A stretch of 64,000 bases of DNA from Tepidibacillus fermentans (GCF_004342885.1 NZ_SMAB01000001.1:124001-188000); one strand, 5' to 3'; shown: positions 55,519-64,000, counted from the stretch's first letter. Notes: generated by a model from the letters alone, not told the origin. Numbers and translations: made by a program.

Positions 55519-55549
55519 ATAAAAAAGGCAAAGCGGATCAACGCTCTGC
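55519..55549 (-). terminator. terminator after the HIRAN gene
   Basis: GCAGAGCG...CGCTTTGC hairpin followed on the minus strand by CTTTTTT, 37 bp after the HIRAN stop. Confidence 0.7.
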
Positions 55550-55585
55550 TAAAAAAATCTTGTATAAATTGTCTCTTCATACTTC

Positions 55586-55906
55586 TTAAATAAACTCATG
55601 GTCTTCTTCACCTAACAATTCTACGATGACATCGCCTTTTACAATAAAAATAACTCTACCATAACAATGGTCTTCAAATGTATCGTAGATTCTCCCTGCG
55701 CTTCTTGTTCCTTTGGCAACGGTATGAGTACTATTGGCCACATATCCAACAGTACCTATAGGTTCCGATTCAACCTTAATCGCTTCATCATCATATGGAT
55801 TGTCATAGTCTTTGATCAATTTCACTTTTTGACCTACTTTGAATACTTCTGGTCCATAGTAATGTTTACTCCCGACCACGGTAACATAAAGAGGCTTAAC
55901 ATTCAT
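55586..55906 (-). CDS. HIRAN-domain protein
   Basis: The 106-residue product is almost all HIRAN domain: VTVVGSKHYYGPEVFKVGQKVKLIKDYDNPYDDEAIKVES, then GYVANS, as in stand-alone HIRAN proteins. The domain binds 3' DNA ends or stalled forks in HLTF-type helicases, and stand-alone forms occur near mobile and defence genes. The ATG at 55904-55906 has a GGAGGG site 7 bp upstream; the longer frame begins before that site. Confidence 0.85.
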   Translation of the reverse strand: MNVKPLYVTVVGSKHYYGPEVFKVGQKVKLIKDYDNPYDDEAIKVESEPIGTVGYVANSTHTVAKGTRSAGRIYDTFEDHCYGRVIFIVKGDVIVELLGEEDHEFI

Positions 55907-55939
55907 CCTAATCCCTCCATTATACATGTTACTTATATC

Positions 55940-56250
55940 TAAGCATGAGATTTTGACAGTATGTGGTCAGGGAATAAATGTTTGTCTGTAAAATTATAAA
56001 TTTTTTCTGCTTTGCAATATCGCTTCAGATAAAACTTCTAATTGGTTTTTTTGATCTGATGTATCGAAAACTGTAGGAAATTCGATTTGTTTTACATCAG
56101 TAAGATCGACTATGATTGATTTCTTCTGCAAACACTTACCAACTTAGTTGTTTTGCAATCGATTTAATTTCTTTACGCGATTGATCGGCTTCTGTATCTG
56201 AGAATAAAATCATAAGAATCTTCACTCCCGTAGACAAGCTAAGGGTACAC
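55940..56250 (-). pseudogene. short unidentified decayed ORF
   Basis: On the minus strand the pieces MILFSDTEADQSRKEIKSIA and, in another frame, SIIVDLTDVKQIEFPTVFDTSDQKNQLEVLSEAILQS can be joined with two frame changes. The codon-like pattern suggests a small former gene, but I do not recognise it. Confidence 0.3.
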
Positions 56251-56258
56251 AATTGAAT

Positions 56259-57128
56259 TTATTTCATTTTTAACTCCTCCATATGCTCCTTTAGTTTCTT
56301 CCTGTACTCCTCGCTTAATAAATCACTTCCTTCCATAATTAATCCCATGTATTTATCGCTTGGAGGAATTTCTTTTTCACTTTTATTGACAACCTCATAG
56401 GTATAGACAGGAAGATCAAGTCCATCTATTTTAACATTCACTTTAATTCTTTTGTATATAGGGTTAACTAAATGTGGGGAAGCTTCTTCTCGAGCATCAA
56501 GATTTTCCAGATTTTCAATGGGGATCAGATACAAGATACCTTCCATTTTTGTTCCAGGTTGACTTACAATATCTGCGACACCTCCTTTACGATGATGAGA
56601 ATATCGGGTAAAGGCCACTTGGTAGTTTACCAATTCGGCTTTGCCAATGACTTCAAATTCAGGGACGTCATTTCTTAAAGAATTCCTACTCATACTGGAC
56701 CCATAAGCGAAATATAAAAAGTGGGTTTCTTGGTCTCTATTCTTCCAATCGCCATTGACGATAAAGGGAAATTTTCTCGTTAAATCTTCTTTTTCCCTTT
56801 CTGGGAACACATAAACTTCACAGTTTTCTTGCTTGCCATCTTCAGTCATTACTGTTGTCTCGATTCGGTCATAGTAGTTCATCTCAGAACCTTTGCCATA
56901 ATATTCTTCTAATCGATCCATCACTGCAAAAGCTTCCTCTGGGTTATTTAATTCGATGAGTTCTCCTAGAATAATACCTTTACCTGTTATAACAGCTGGA
57001 TAAGATCCAAGATTCACCATCCAACCTCTCATTATTGCTTTTTGGGATGATTGAACATAATCCTTGATCAGGAAGTGATTGGATTCCCCTTCTCGTAATG
57101 TTCCATAGACAAATACTCTATTATTCAT
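56259..57128 (-). CDS. tandem gamma-glutamylcyclotransferase (GGCT/AIG2-like) protein
   Basis: Two GGCT-fold domains occur in one 289-residue protein. Domain 1 (residues ~1-115) has VFVYGTLREGE and the acidic MDRLEEYYG segment with the likely catalytic Glu. Domain 2 (~130-270) has YFAYGSSMSRNSL and NLDAREEA. The family cyclises gamma-glutamyl amines or peptides, releasing 5-oxoproline, so the product would feed the PxpABC enzyme encoded in this window; this link is my inference. The start has a GAGGGAGAG site. A deleted paralog lies 0.8 kb away. Confidence 0.85.
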   Translation of the reverse strand: MNNRVFVYGTLREGESNHFLIKDYVQSSQKAIMRGWMVNLGSYPAVITGKGIILGELIELNNPEEAFAVMDRLEEYYGKGSEMNYYDRIETTVMTEDGKQENCEVYVFPEREKEDLTRKFPFIVNGDWKNRDQETHFLYFAYGSSMSRNSLRNDVPEFEVIGKAELVNYQVAFTRYSHHRKGGVADIVSQPGTKMEGILYLIPIENLENLDAREEASPHLVNPIYKRIKVNVKIDGLDLPVYTYEVVNKSEKEIPPSDKYMGLIMEGSDLLSEEYRKKLKEHMEELKMK

Positions 57129-57187
57129 AAAAAATCTCTCCCTCTAAAACGATTTCTCTAAACAATGTATAAGATAAGATCCCATTG

Positions 57188-57217
57188 AAAAAATCCCCTA
57201 CCTTTCATAGTAGGGGA
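57188..57217 (-). terminator. terminator after the lipoprotein gene
   Basis: Perfect 7-bp stem CCCCTAC/GTAGGGG followed on the minus strand by ATTTTTTC, 7 bp after the stop codon. Confidence 0.85.
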
Positions 57218-57223
57218 AGAATA

Positions 57224-58060
57224 TTAAAACTTGATTTCAAATTCAAATGGCTTGAAATTGAGTTCGTAGTTATCTGATGAACCTTCAAAAATTACCTTTA
57301 GTGTACCTGATTGAGTTTCAAGTGCTGAGAAAGTCAAAATTCCTTCTGATCTTACACCAGGTAATAACTCTGATTGAACCTTTGGATAATTTGCTTCAAA
57401 ATTATCTTCCAACTCATACTGTTTATTATTCATGACTAGTTTAGTATTAAAGTCAAAGAAATTAATTTTATTTTTACTCTGATTCGTTACCGTCACATAA
57501 ATTCTTGTCTCTGCTTTTGCTAATTCTAGCTTAGTCAACTTTATAATATATCCATGTTGGTTGATTTCTTTGTTCACGTCAATCGTCTTAATGGCTGGAG
57601 CAAAGGCAGTTGCATAATCGCTTTTTTCTATTTTATCCGCAATAATCACTGGTGCCTTAATCGTTCCTCCAAGAGCATTTTCCCCTTCAAAAACTTTCTC
57701 TACCTTTCCAATAACATGAATAATATCCCCTACTTTTACATCCAAGTTTGGATCTTTAATCGCAATGACAGTATTTTTCTCACTATTTTTCGGATCAGCA
57801 AAAGCTTGCAAGTATGTACCTTGGTTATCTTTTTCCGGTACTGTAAAGATTTTGGCGTAGAAATCTACTTTTGCTCCTTTGTAATCGTTTGGATTGGTAT
57901 ACATTTTTTCAAACTCTTCTTTTGTTAAAACTTTAGAGTCGTCTTTTGTTTCCGGAGCAGAAGTTTCTTTAGTTGCAGGGCTTGAACTTGTGCTTGAAGA
58001 TAAACATCCTCCTAGAATAATGAGAATAATGGCAAAAATAATAATGAAAGTTTTTTTCAA
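57224..58060 (-). CDS. secreted lipoprotein with OB-like and DUF4352-like domains
   Basis: From a TTG start with a GAGGGGGAA site, the protein begins MKKTFIIIFAIILIILGGC, a lipoprotein signal with lipobox LGGC. A Ser/Thr/Glu linker follows, then a beta-rich part (KVDFYAKIFTVPEKDNQGTYLQAFADP...VIHVIGKVEKVFEG) like an OB-fold, and a C-terminal part (IIKLTKLELAKAETRIYVTVTNQSKNKINFF) like DUF4352/telobox-type Ig domains. It would sit on the outer face of the membrane. Its ligand is unknown. The longer ORF to 58111 runs past the ribosome site. Confidence 0.75.
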   Translation of the reverse strand: MKKTFIIIFAIILIILGGCLSSSTSSSPATKETSAPETKDDSKVLTKEEFEKMYTNPNDYKGAKVDFYAKIFTVPEKDNQGTYLQAFADPKNSEKNTVIAIKDPNLDVKVGDIIHVIGKVEKVFEGENALGGTIKAPVIIADKIEKSDYATAFAPAIKTIDVNKEINQHGYIIKLTKLELAKAETRIYVTVTNQSKNKINFFDFNTKLVMNNKQYELEDNFEANYPKVQSELLPGVRSEGILTFSALETQSGTLKVIFEGSSDNYELNFKPFEFEIKF

Positions 58061-58111
58061 AAAAATTCCCCCTCGTATTTTTACTTTCATTATATTGGGG
58101 GGATTTGACAT

Positions 58112-58516
58112 TTATTTGTCAGGGAACGAAAGTTCTTCCAACATCCGCATTATTTTTTCATTTTGTTCTTTTACTTCTTGTGTTTCCCGCAGAATCTCAT
58201 TTAACAGTTGAAACATTTCTGTTATTTCGTTCTCTTGAAACCGCCTTCTTTTCCTCATTGGTTCATCCATTCGTTCTCTAGTTACAATAACATAGGAGTC
58301 GATGTCGCTCTTCACTTCATCAATTGCTTCATCAATTAAGCTCATATACCTAGATTCGAGCCAATCTCTCGCAAATTCGTTCTCGGCTTCGATAATTAGT
58401 TCTCTTTCATCTTTTATGTAGCCTCTTGAATTTTGAAACCAAGTCTCGAAACTTGGTCTACTAATTTGGCCCTCAATATACGCTAAGATTTGCTTCCAAA
58501 TGTCCGAACTTTCCAT
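58112..58516 (-). CDS. stand-alone DnaA N-terminal-domain-like protein
   Basis: Residues 1-80 (MESSDIWKQILAYIEGQISRPSFETWF...LIIEAENEFARDWLESRYMSLIDEAI) closely follow the start of DnaA (domain I, W..IL..I...S..SF.TWF). A coiled-coil C-terminus follows (MFQLLNEILRETQEVKEQNEKIMRMLEEL). There is no AAA+ or DNA-binding domain. It may bind partners of DnaA domain I, or DnaA itself, and modulate replication initiation; this is inference. The ATG has a GAGGTG site. It is 40 bp after the WYL regulator. Confidence 0.75.
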   Translation of the reverse strand: MESSDIWKQILAYIEGQISRPSFETWFQNSRGYIKDERELIIEAENEFARDWLESRYMSLIDEAIDEVKSDIDSYVIVTRERMDEPMRKRRRFQENEITEMFQLLNEILRETQEVKEQNEKIMRMLEELSFPDK

Positions 58517-58556
58517 GGTGATCACCTCAATCTAAATTTTTTTCTTTAAATCATGT

Positions 58557-59516
58557 TTATCTTTCATATAATTGAGTCCATTTTCTAAGCATCTCTCTCA
58601 TCTTTCCTCGATATTCCTTTGGCTCAAGAATCTCTGCCTCAGGACCATATTGATACAACCAATTGAGAAATTCCCGATCATGATTTACCGTTACTTCAAA
58701 AAGGAGATGGCCGTCGTTAAGATCCGTCAATTTCGGGGTGACAAAGAGCTCTTCTTCTTTCAAGTAGCGAGCGACATTGGGGCTGAATTTCACTTTGAAC
58801 GTAATTTTCTTTCCCCCTCGTTCGATGGACCAAGTGTTTTTTAGATAGTTTTGGATGTTGAAGTCTTTCATATCAAAAGGTTTGTCTGTAATTTGAACAT
58901 CTAGAAAACGACTGATGCGAAAGGTTCGAACATCTTTTTTCGTGTGACAATAACCAATGAGATAAAACCGTTGTTCTCGTGGTACTAGATAGTAAGGATC
59001 GATTTCTCTTTTAGAAGTTTTATCGCGACTTTGGGTATGATAGACCGTCATAATCGTTTTCTTAGCTAAGATAGCTTGAATGATCGGTAGCATAAAATTG
59101 GTTTTATCTTCGCGATACGCTGGTGTTCCCATCTGAATAATGTCAGTTACTTTTTGTAGGAGATCGTCATTTTGTTTTTTCTCCTTTCTGTATGTGGCCA
59201 TCACCTTTTCATAAGCGGTATCAAAGCCTTGAGGAAGCATAGATCTTACAGACTCTAGAATTGAAGGCATCATCGAAAAAGATAGCGCTTCTTGTTCATC
59301 CCAATTGAGAGGATAAAGAGAGAAATTGCCAATAAATTGATAACCTTTCCCATGACCTAAGTTGGTAATGGGTGCAATTAAGCTTAAGATTTCAAGGTCA
59401 CGATATATCGTCCGTTCTGAAGTCTCACATTTTTCAGCTAATTCCCTAGCTAGAATCCCTGGTTTGGCTTGAATGAGAGTTAAGATTCGCAATAAACGAA
59501 TGATTTTATCATTCAT
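58557..59516 (-). CDS. YafY-type WYL-domain transcriptional regulator
   Basis: An N-terminal DeoR-like helix-turn-helix (IRLLRILTLIQAKPGILARELAEKCETSERTIYRDLEIL) is followed by a WYL domain (~150-240: MTVYHTQSRDKTSKREIDPYYLVPREQRFYLIGYCHTKKDVRTFRISRF) and a WCX tail. The 319-residue length is typical. WYL domains sense nucleic-acid or nucleotide ligands and often regulate DNA-damage or defence genes. It follows the MFS gene by 62 bp with no terminator. Confidence 0.9.
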   Translation of the reverse strand: MNDKIIRLLRILTLIQAKPGILARELAEKCETSERTIYRDLEILSLIAPITNLGHGKGYQFIGNFSLYPLNWDEQEALSFSMMPSILESVRSMLPQGFDTAYEKVMATYRKEKKQNDDLLQKVTDIIQMGTPAYREDKTNFMLPIIQAILAKKTIMTVYHTQSRDKTSKREIDPYYLVPREQRFYLIGYCHTKKDVRTFRISRFLDVQITDKPFDMKDFNIQNYLKNTWSIERGGKKITFKVKFSPNVARYLKEEELFVTPKLTDLNDGHLLFEVTVNHDREFLNWLYQYGPEAEILEPKEYRGKMREMLRKWTQLYER

Positions 59517-59577
59517 CGTGGTGGAACCTCCATTTTATCTTCCTTTTATTTGATTGGTAATATTTGTAGTGATGAAC

Positions 59578-60750
59578 CTAATTCTCCTTTTCATCAGTAA
59601 ATGGCACATCAACTTTTGCTTTGACAGACCCAACGATAAGAAAGACCCCAGTTATTAGGAACACACTTGCAAAGCCAAGTAAATTAGCAAAAATTCCAAA
59701 TAAAATAGGTCCCAAAACTTGTGTTAATCGGTTGGAAGTCAGTCTTAACCCTAATCCTTCTCCTACCCGATCCTCTGGGAGAGAAAGTATCGTTGTCGTA
59801 ATGGATAAAGGTTGCCCTATCCCTAATCCCATCCCAAGAATTAATGACAATAAAGTCAATAAAAGTAAATTGTTAAAAAGAGGGAAAAGTAAAAAGGTTA
59901 TTCCAGATATGAGAATAGAACCGACAATCACTTGATTTCTAGTGAAACGATCTAATAATATGGGTAAAACCCAACGAATAAATATCCCTGCTCCTGCATT
60001 TAGAGCAATAATAAATCCGATCATTGTATTAGAAATCTCGCTTTTGGTAGCAATCAACGGGAAATAGGTGCCAAATATATCTTTACCAATCAAGATTAAA
60101 GAACTGATGAAAAATGCTTTTCTTACATTTGGAATTGTTAAAAGTTCAAAGATATTCCCTTTCAGAGAATCAGGTGAATGTGATGACGTTATCCGATTTT
60201 CTCTTAATATCAGTGTAAATAAGGAAGAGATAAGTCCTAGATTTGCTAAATAGAAGAAAGCACGAAAATATCCAAATCGATCAGAAAACAAGCCACCTAA
60301 CAGGGGCCCAAGTAAACTTCCTACCGAGACGCCAATGCTGAAAATCGCAATATTAATTTCTCTCTTACGTGGATCTTTCGTATTTCCTGCATAGCTTTGG
60401 GCAGACACTGCCAATATGGTCTGGGAGATCCCCGATAACAATTGAGAAAGACCAACTCCACCAATCGTGGGAGAAAAAGCTGGAATCATTAACGCAATAC
60501 TTCCAAAAAACGTACTAATGAGAAGTGGTTTTTTCGAACCGACACGATCTACCCATTTCCCCATTTTTATCGCAAAAAAGAGAGGAAAAAATGAATATAA
60601 TGAAACAATGAAACCAATTTGCCATGTACTAGCATTTAACTCGTTCGCTAATACTAAAGATATAAGTGGTCTTGTTCCCCCGATTCCAATCATAAAAAAG
60701 GCAGATATAATTGCTATAATATAGTAATCCAATGTTCTATTTTCTCCCAT
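59578..60750 (-). CDS. MFS-family efflux transporter
   Basis: Twelve membrane helices and the MFS loop motif GKWVDRVGSKKPLL between helices 2 and 3, with PRKREINIAIFSIGVSVGSLLGPLLGGLFSDRFG marking the helix 5 region of drug:H+ antiporters. Length 390 aa is typical. The ATG at 60748-60750 follows AGGTGG; the ORF upstream of it is not supported. It may be regulated by the WYL regulator just downstream. Confidence 0.87.
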   Translation of the reverse strand: MGENRTLDYYIIAIISAFFMIGIGGTRPLISLVLANELNASTWQIGFIVSLYSFFPLFFAIKMGKWVDRVGSKKPLLISTFFGSIALMIPAFSPTIGGVGLSQLLSGISQTILAVSAQSYAGNTKDPRKREINIAIFSIGVSVGSLLGPLLGGLFSDRFGYFRAFFYLANLGLISSLFTLILRENRITSSHSPDSLKGNIFELLTIPNVRKAFFISSLILIGKDIFGTYFPLIATKSEISNTMIGFIIALNAGAGIFIRWVLPILLDRFTRNQVIVGSILISGITFLLFPLFNNLLLLTLLSLILGMGLGIGQPLSITTTILSLPEDRVGEGLGLRLTSNRLTQVLGPILFGIFANLLGFASVFLITGVFLIVGSVKAKVDVPFTDEKEN

Positions 60751-61018
60751 GCTTTTACCACCTAAATCATCTTTTCTGCTCACAAAGCCACAAAAAGCGG
60801 ATCCAACCAACAAGTACTGTTCAACGATTTCTCAATTTTTAAAAATTTTATCAGATACAGTATACCAAATAAATCCAAAAAAACATCCCCATAAAAAAAC
60901 TCATTAAAATACTAGTTCTCTACTTCTTCAGTATTTTTCCATAACAATGAATGGGTTTGGCGATTGGTACATTGTATAATAGATCTATCAACACTTTTTT
61001 TATAGACAGGTGATCTGT

Positions 61019-61852
61019 ATGATCTTCATCGTGAGTGCATTGTATCCTGAAGCCAAACCATTGATCGAGTATTTTCAACTGAAAAAAGTTTCGCAAATCT
61101 CTAGGATCCAACTCTATGAAAATAACGGGATTGTTCTCGCAATAAGTGGTGTGGGTATCATCTCTTCTGCGATTGCTACAACTTATCTATTAACAAAATA
61201 TGAAGCAAAGGCCACTGATACCATTTTGAATATTGGGATAGCTGGAGCAGCGAGGCTAAAGTTCGAAACAGGCGATCTCATCTACTGTCACAAAATCATT
61301 CATCATGATACAAGACGTAACTACTATCCAGACATCCTGGTAGAACATTCTTTTTCTGAAGGGGTGTTAGAGACGTTCTCTACAATCGTTGATCTATCAA
61401 TGAACAAGGAAGTGATAGGGGATCTTGTCGATATGGAAGGGGCTGGATTTTTTGAAGCTGCTGCTACTTTCTTACCCCCTCATCAAATTCATGTGCTAAA
61501 AATTGTTTCTGACCAATTAAAGCCTACTGTTGTTACATCTTATGATATTTCGCAATTGATAAAGAATCAACTTGAGTCGATTGCTGCATTTATGAAGAAT
61601 TTGCAAGAGGTTTCTTTTACCGATCCAGAGGTACTAACAGAAGAGGATCTGCAACTTTTACAGCAACTTCGAGATCACCTTCGTCTAACCATTACCATGT
61701 ATCATCAATTGATTCATCTTACAAAACAATATAAAATTCGTACCAAAGAACCTTTAGATACCTTGCAATCGTATCTTGATGTTGAGGTAAAAACTAAGTC
61801 TGAAGGGAAGACCTATTTTGAACAAATCCGCAAACAACTTTTATACACCTAG
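61019..61852 (+). CDS. nucleoside phosphorylase-like (MTA/SAH nucleosidase fold) protein, splB partner
   Basis: The first ~190 residues show the PNP/UDP fold: IVSALYPEAKPLIEYFQL, SGVGIISSAIATTYLL, ILNIGIAGAA, LVDMEGAGFFEAAATF and a late KIVSDQ. Metal-free N-glycosidases such as MTAN and futalosine hydrolase share this pattern. The C-terminal ~80 residues form a separate helical tail. It overlaps the spore photoproduct lyase gene by 35 bp, so the two are translationally coupled, perhaps for processing damaged or released nucleosides during spore DNA repair. The ATG at 61019 follows AGGTGA; GTG at 61010 overlaps that site. Confidence 0.8.
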   Translation: MIFIVSALYPEAKPLIEYFQLKKVSQISRIQLYENNGIVLAISGVGIISSAIATTYLLTKYEAKATDTILNIGIAGAARLKFETGDLIYCHKIIHHDTRRNYYPDILVEHSFSEGVLETFSTIVDLSMNKEVIGDLVDMEGAGFFEAAATFLPPHQIHVLKIVSDQLKPTVVTSYDISQLIKNQLESIAAFMKNLQEVSFTDPEVLTEEDLQLLQQLRDHLRLTITMYHQLIHLTKQYKIRTKEPLDTLQSYLDVEVKTKSEGKTYFEQIRKQLLYT

Positions 61853-62828
61853 GTTTTCTCATATCTATGTTGAGAAAAACATGAAAAATCATCCGATGGC
61901 GCAAAAAATTCTTAAGCGTTTTCCCAATGCTAGAGTAATTGAAATCGATCAGTATCAAGAAGTTTTCCATCGTCCAAAACAAAACTTTTTCGTTCAAAAA
62001 AATTCACAAAAGCTTATTTTAGCGGAAAAAAAAGATCATTATTTTTATCCTGGTGCAGAAGTTTGTCATGATTTCGGGAACCCACATTTTTACTACTCGA
62101 CGAACATCTTAAATTGTATTTATCATTGTGATTATTGCTATTTACAAGGAATGTTTTCTTCTGCTAATGTCGTGATGTTTGTGAATCTAGAAGATTATTT
62201 TGCTAAATTAGATCAGATGTTAGAGAAACATTCTGTCTATCTTCCTATCTCTTATGATACCGATCTACTCGCATTTGAGAACGTCGCTCCATTTACAGCG
62301 GAATGGATTCACTATGCCAAAAAACATGCCAATTTAACGATTGAGATTCGAACGAAAAGTGCCAACTATCGAGCAATTCGTCATTTAGAACCCTTGAACA
62401 ATGTGATCTTGGGATGGACGATATCACCCGATTTTATCGTGAAACATTATGAACGAGGCGCCTCTTCTTTAGAAGCAAGGCTTGCGAATATCAGACAAGC
62501 GATCCATGATGGATGGAAGGTAAGACTAAGTTTTGATCCTCTTTTACACATTGATGATTGGCAAGAGCACTATCAGGAGTGTGTGGAGCAAACGTTTACG
62601 ACAATACCTGCTGAGAAAATACTAGACGCTAGTGTTGGGGTTTTTCGAATGCCTAAGGATTATCTGAAGAATATTCGTAAATATCGAAATGACTCTGATC
62701 TGATTTACTACCCTTATGAGCATATGGATGGGGTTTATACCTATCCGAAAGCAATCCGTGATCAACTGGTTCAAGAAGTTACTCAGATGATCGAAAAATA
62801 TATACCGAAAGAAAAAATCTATACGTGA
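61818..62828 (+). CDS. splB: spore photoproduct lyase, clostridial-type
   Basis: A radical-SAM enzyme that splits the 5-thyminyl-5,6-dihydrothymine dimer in UV-damaged spore DNA. The cluster cysteines are C100, C104 and C107 (NCIYHCDYCYLQG), and a fourth cysteine, C83 (AEVCHDFG), is 17 residues earlier. The position of the B. subtilis catalytic Cys141 reads SYDTD. This pattern fits the clostridial branch. Length 336 aa is normal. It is the best marker that the organism forms endospores. It overlaps the nucleoside-phosphorylase-like gene. Confidence 0.93.
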   Translation: MNKSANNFYTPRFSHIYVEKNMKNHPMAQKILKRFPNARVIEIDQYQEVFHRPKQNFFVQKNSQKLILAEKKDHYFYPGAEVCHDFGNPHFYYSTNILNCIYHCDYCYLQGMFSSANVVMFVNLEDYFAKLDQMLEKHSVYLPISYDTDLLAFENVAPFTAEWIHYAKKHANLTIEIRTKSANYRAIRHLEPLNNVILGWTISPDFIVKHYERGASSLEARLANIRQAIHDGWKVRLSFDPLLHIDDWQEHYQECVEQTFTTIPAEKILDASVGVFRMPKDYLKNIRKYRNDSDLIYYPYEHMDGVYTYPKAIRDQLVQEVTQMIEKYIPKEKIYT

Positions 62829-62898
62829 AGGATATCGGGAGAAGAGAGGTACATTGCAAAGAAAAAGTGATTTAAAACCTTAAAAAAGGAGAATTGCA

Positions 62899-63615
62899 AT
62901 GAAAACAGCTATCGTAACAGGAGCATCCTCAGGGATTGGTTTAGCAATCGCGAAAAAATTGAATCGATTAGGTTTTGTGGTGTATGGATTAGCAAGAGAT
63001 TTTTCAAAAACGGACGATCAACACGAACACTTTCAAAAAATCGTTTGTGATGTCACAGATACGAAACAACTCATTGAAGTAACAAAAAAAATAAAAGAAC
63101 AAGAGAAAGACATTTTTATCTTAGTCAATAATGCAGGAGTGGGCTATTTTGGTCCTCATGAAACCTTAAGTCCAAAACAAATTGAAACCATGATCGCTAC
63201 AAATCTCCAAGCACCACTGATTCTCAGTAATTTATTATTGCGAGAACTTCGCAAATCAAAAGGATATATCATTAACATTTCTTCAATCACTGCGAAAAAG
63301 TCAAGCTCCTTTGGCTGTGCATACTCAGCAACAAAGGCAGGACTTTCCCATTTTGGGATCAGCCTCTTTGATGAGGTTCGTAAATCAGGGGTGAAAATTG
63401 TCACCATCCATCCAGATATTACACAGACACCTTTTTATGACCACCTTGATTTTCAAGAAGGTGACGTACCTGAGAGCTATATTACACCTGAATGTGTGGC
63501 AAATGCTGTTGAAACTATCCTTTCTCAACGAGAAGGTACGGTGCTGACAGAGCTTACCATTCAGCCACAGCGACATATGATTTCTAGAAAAAATCAAATA
63601 AAAAGAAGCAAATGA
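62899..63615 (+). CDS. short-chain dehydrogenase/reductase (SDR)
   Basis: Classical SDR motifs: TGASSGIG at residues 7-14 (NADP-binding glycine motif), NNAG near 85, catalytic Ser in INISSI, and YSATK with the Tyr and Lys. Length 238 aa is typical. The substrate cannot be deduced. The ATG has an AAAAAGGAG site and lies 70 bp after splB on the same strand. Confidence 0.93.
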   Translation: MKTAIVTGASSGIGLAIAKKLNRLGFVVYGLARDFSKTDDQHEHFQKIVCDVTDTKQLIEVTKKIKEQEKDIFILVNNAGVGYFGPHETLSPKQIETMIATNLQAPLILSNLLLRELRKSKGYIINISSITAKKSSSFGCAYSATKAGLSHFGISLFDEVRKSGVKIVTIHPDITQTPFYDHLDFQEGDVPESYITPECVANAVETILSQREGTVLTELTIQPQRHMISRKNQIKRSK

Positions 63616-63769
63616 AATGAATGTTCCTTCTTATATCGAATATTGTAATTTTCATTATATAATAATTAAACAGAATTATCTATTTTATTATAATAAAGTA
63701 CAATTTTTTAGAAAATTTTGATATAATTATTCTACAATCATAATTTTTTTAAAAAAAAGGGGGCTTTTT

Positions 63770-64000
63770 ATGATCATTTTTTCGGTAGTGGTGTATATGG
63801 TACTCATGCTTTATATTGGGTATTATGCCTACAAACGAACATCAGATTTATCTGACTACATGCTTGGTGGACGAGCATTAGGACCAGCTGTTACTGCACT
63901 TAGTGCAGGGGCATCAGACATGAGCGGTTGGCTTATGATGGGATTACCTGGAGCTATGTTTGCGAAAGGAATTAGTTCATCTTGGATTGTGATCGGTTTA
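63770..64000 (+). CDS. sodium/solute symporter of the PutP type (3' end outside window)
   Basis: The 77 visible codons from ATG at 63770 read [57 protein letters not shown], the conserved start of sodium/proline symporters (helices 1 and 2, with the Na+-site [10 protein letters not shown]). The GGGGGC site lies 5 bp upstream. A homolog for proline or pantothenate is possible; the first signature favours proline. Confidence 0.9.
   Translation, partial: MIIFSVVVYMVLMLYIGYYAYKRTSDLSDYMLGGRALGPAVTALSAGASDMSGWLMMGLPGAMFAKGISSSWIVIGL

Noticed and set aside
1-64000. CRISPR arrays, rRNA and tRNA genes
   Set aside because: No series of regularly spaced direct repeats and no recognisable rRNA or tRNA sequence was seen on reading; weakly conserved tRNAs cannot be fully excluded without a search tool.

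Overview
The window is A+T-rich chromosomal DNA with strong GGAGG-type ribosome sites and frequent TTG/GTG starts. It carries a spore photoproduct lyase, a secreted-type cell-wall amidase without signal peptide, leuCD and a Bacillus ycs/kip-type 5-oxoproline cluster. Together these point to an endospore-forming member of the Bacillales. A TorD-like chaperone, a poly-ferredoxin and TatA suggest anaerobic respiration with exported molybdoenzymes. I cannot fix the genus from the sequence. No rRNA, tRNA or CRISPR array was seen.

Layout. (1) 1-19 kb is ordinary chromosome, mostly on the minus strand: a His-rich DUF1292 protein (cut by the window edge), a KamA-like protein that has lost its radical-SAM cysteines, the ferredoxin/TorD/27-aa peptide/TatA group, an amidase, a DUF84 NTPase, a patatin-like lipase, the ycsG-pxpB-pxpA-pxpC operon with ycsI upstream (5-oxoproline metabolism, with an IS110 remnant between), a BASS transporter with leuCD and a divergent LysR regulator, and a RarD-like transporter. 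(2) 18.8-28.0 kb is a complete four-gene Wadjet anti-plasmid operon (jetABCD, by gene set the type III variant), followed closely by a protein with two MazG-like repeats that is probably co-transcribed. (3) 28.1-36.4 kb is a mobile-element scrap yard: a DUF3427 fragment, a transposase gene split by a full IS66-family element, an Ig-repeat surface protein, an IstB remnant, a C5 cytosine methyltransferase tail and an unidentified decayed gene. (4) 36.6-40.2 kb holds a peptidase, a TPR-type protein and an unknown protein, each split by one lesion, ending at a second IstB remnant. (5) 40.2-54.7 kb is a defence-type island: a sigma-70 factor divergent from a RecQ-like helicase, and convergent with these a six-gene operon of PLD-SNF2 helicase, DUF4391 protein, type III Mod, type III Res, an unknown protein and a PC4-like ssDNA-binding protein. 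(6) 54.8-57.2 kb has a decayed copy of a tandem gamma-glutamylcyclotransferase gene, a HIRAN protein and the intact cyclotransferase. (7) 57.2-64 kb returns to chromosome: a lipoprotein, a DnaA-domain-I-like protein, a WYL regulator, an MFS exporter, a nucleoside-phosphorylase-like protein with a clostridial-type spore photoproduct lyase, an SDR and the start of a PutP-type sodium/solute symporter.

The most notable points are the Wadjet operon with its attached tandem-MazG gene, the sigma-factor/RecQ-helicase pair, the extended type III R-M operon, and the concentration of single-base lesions, IS remnants and duplicated scraps between 28.5 and 56.3 kb, while genes on both sides are intact. 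Functions are inferred from motifs read by eye; no database search was possible.
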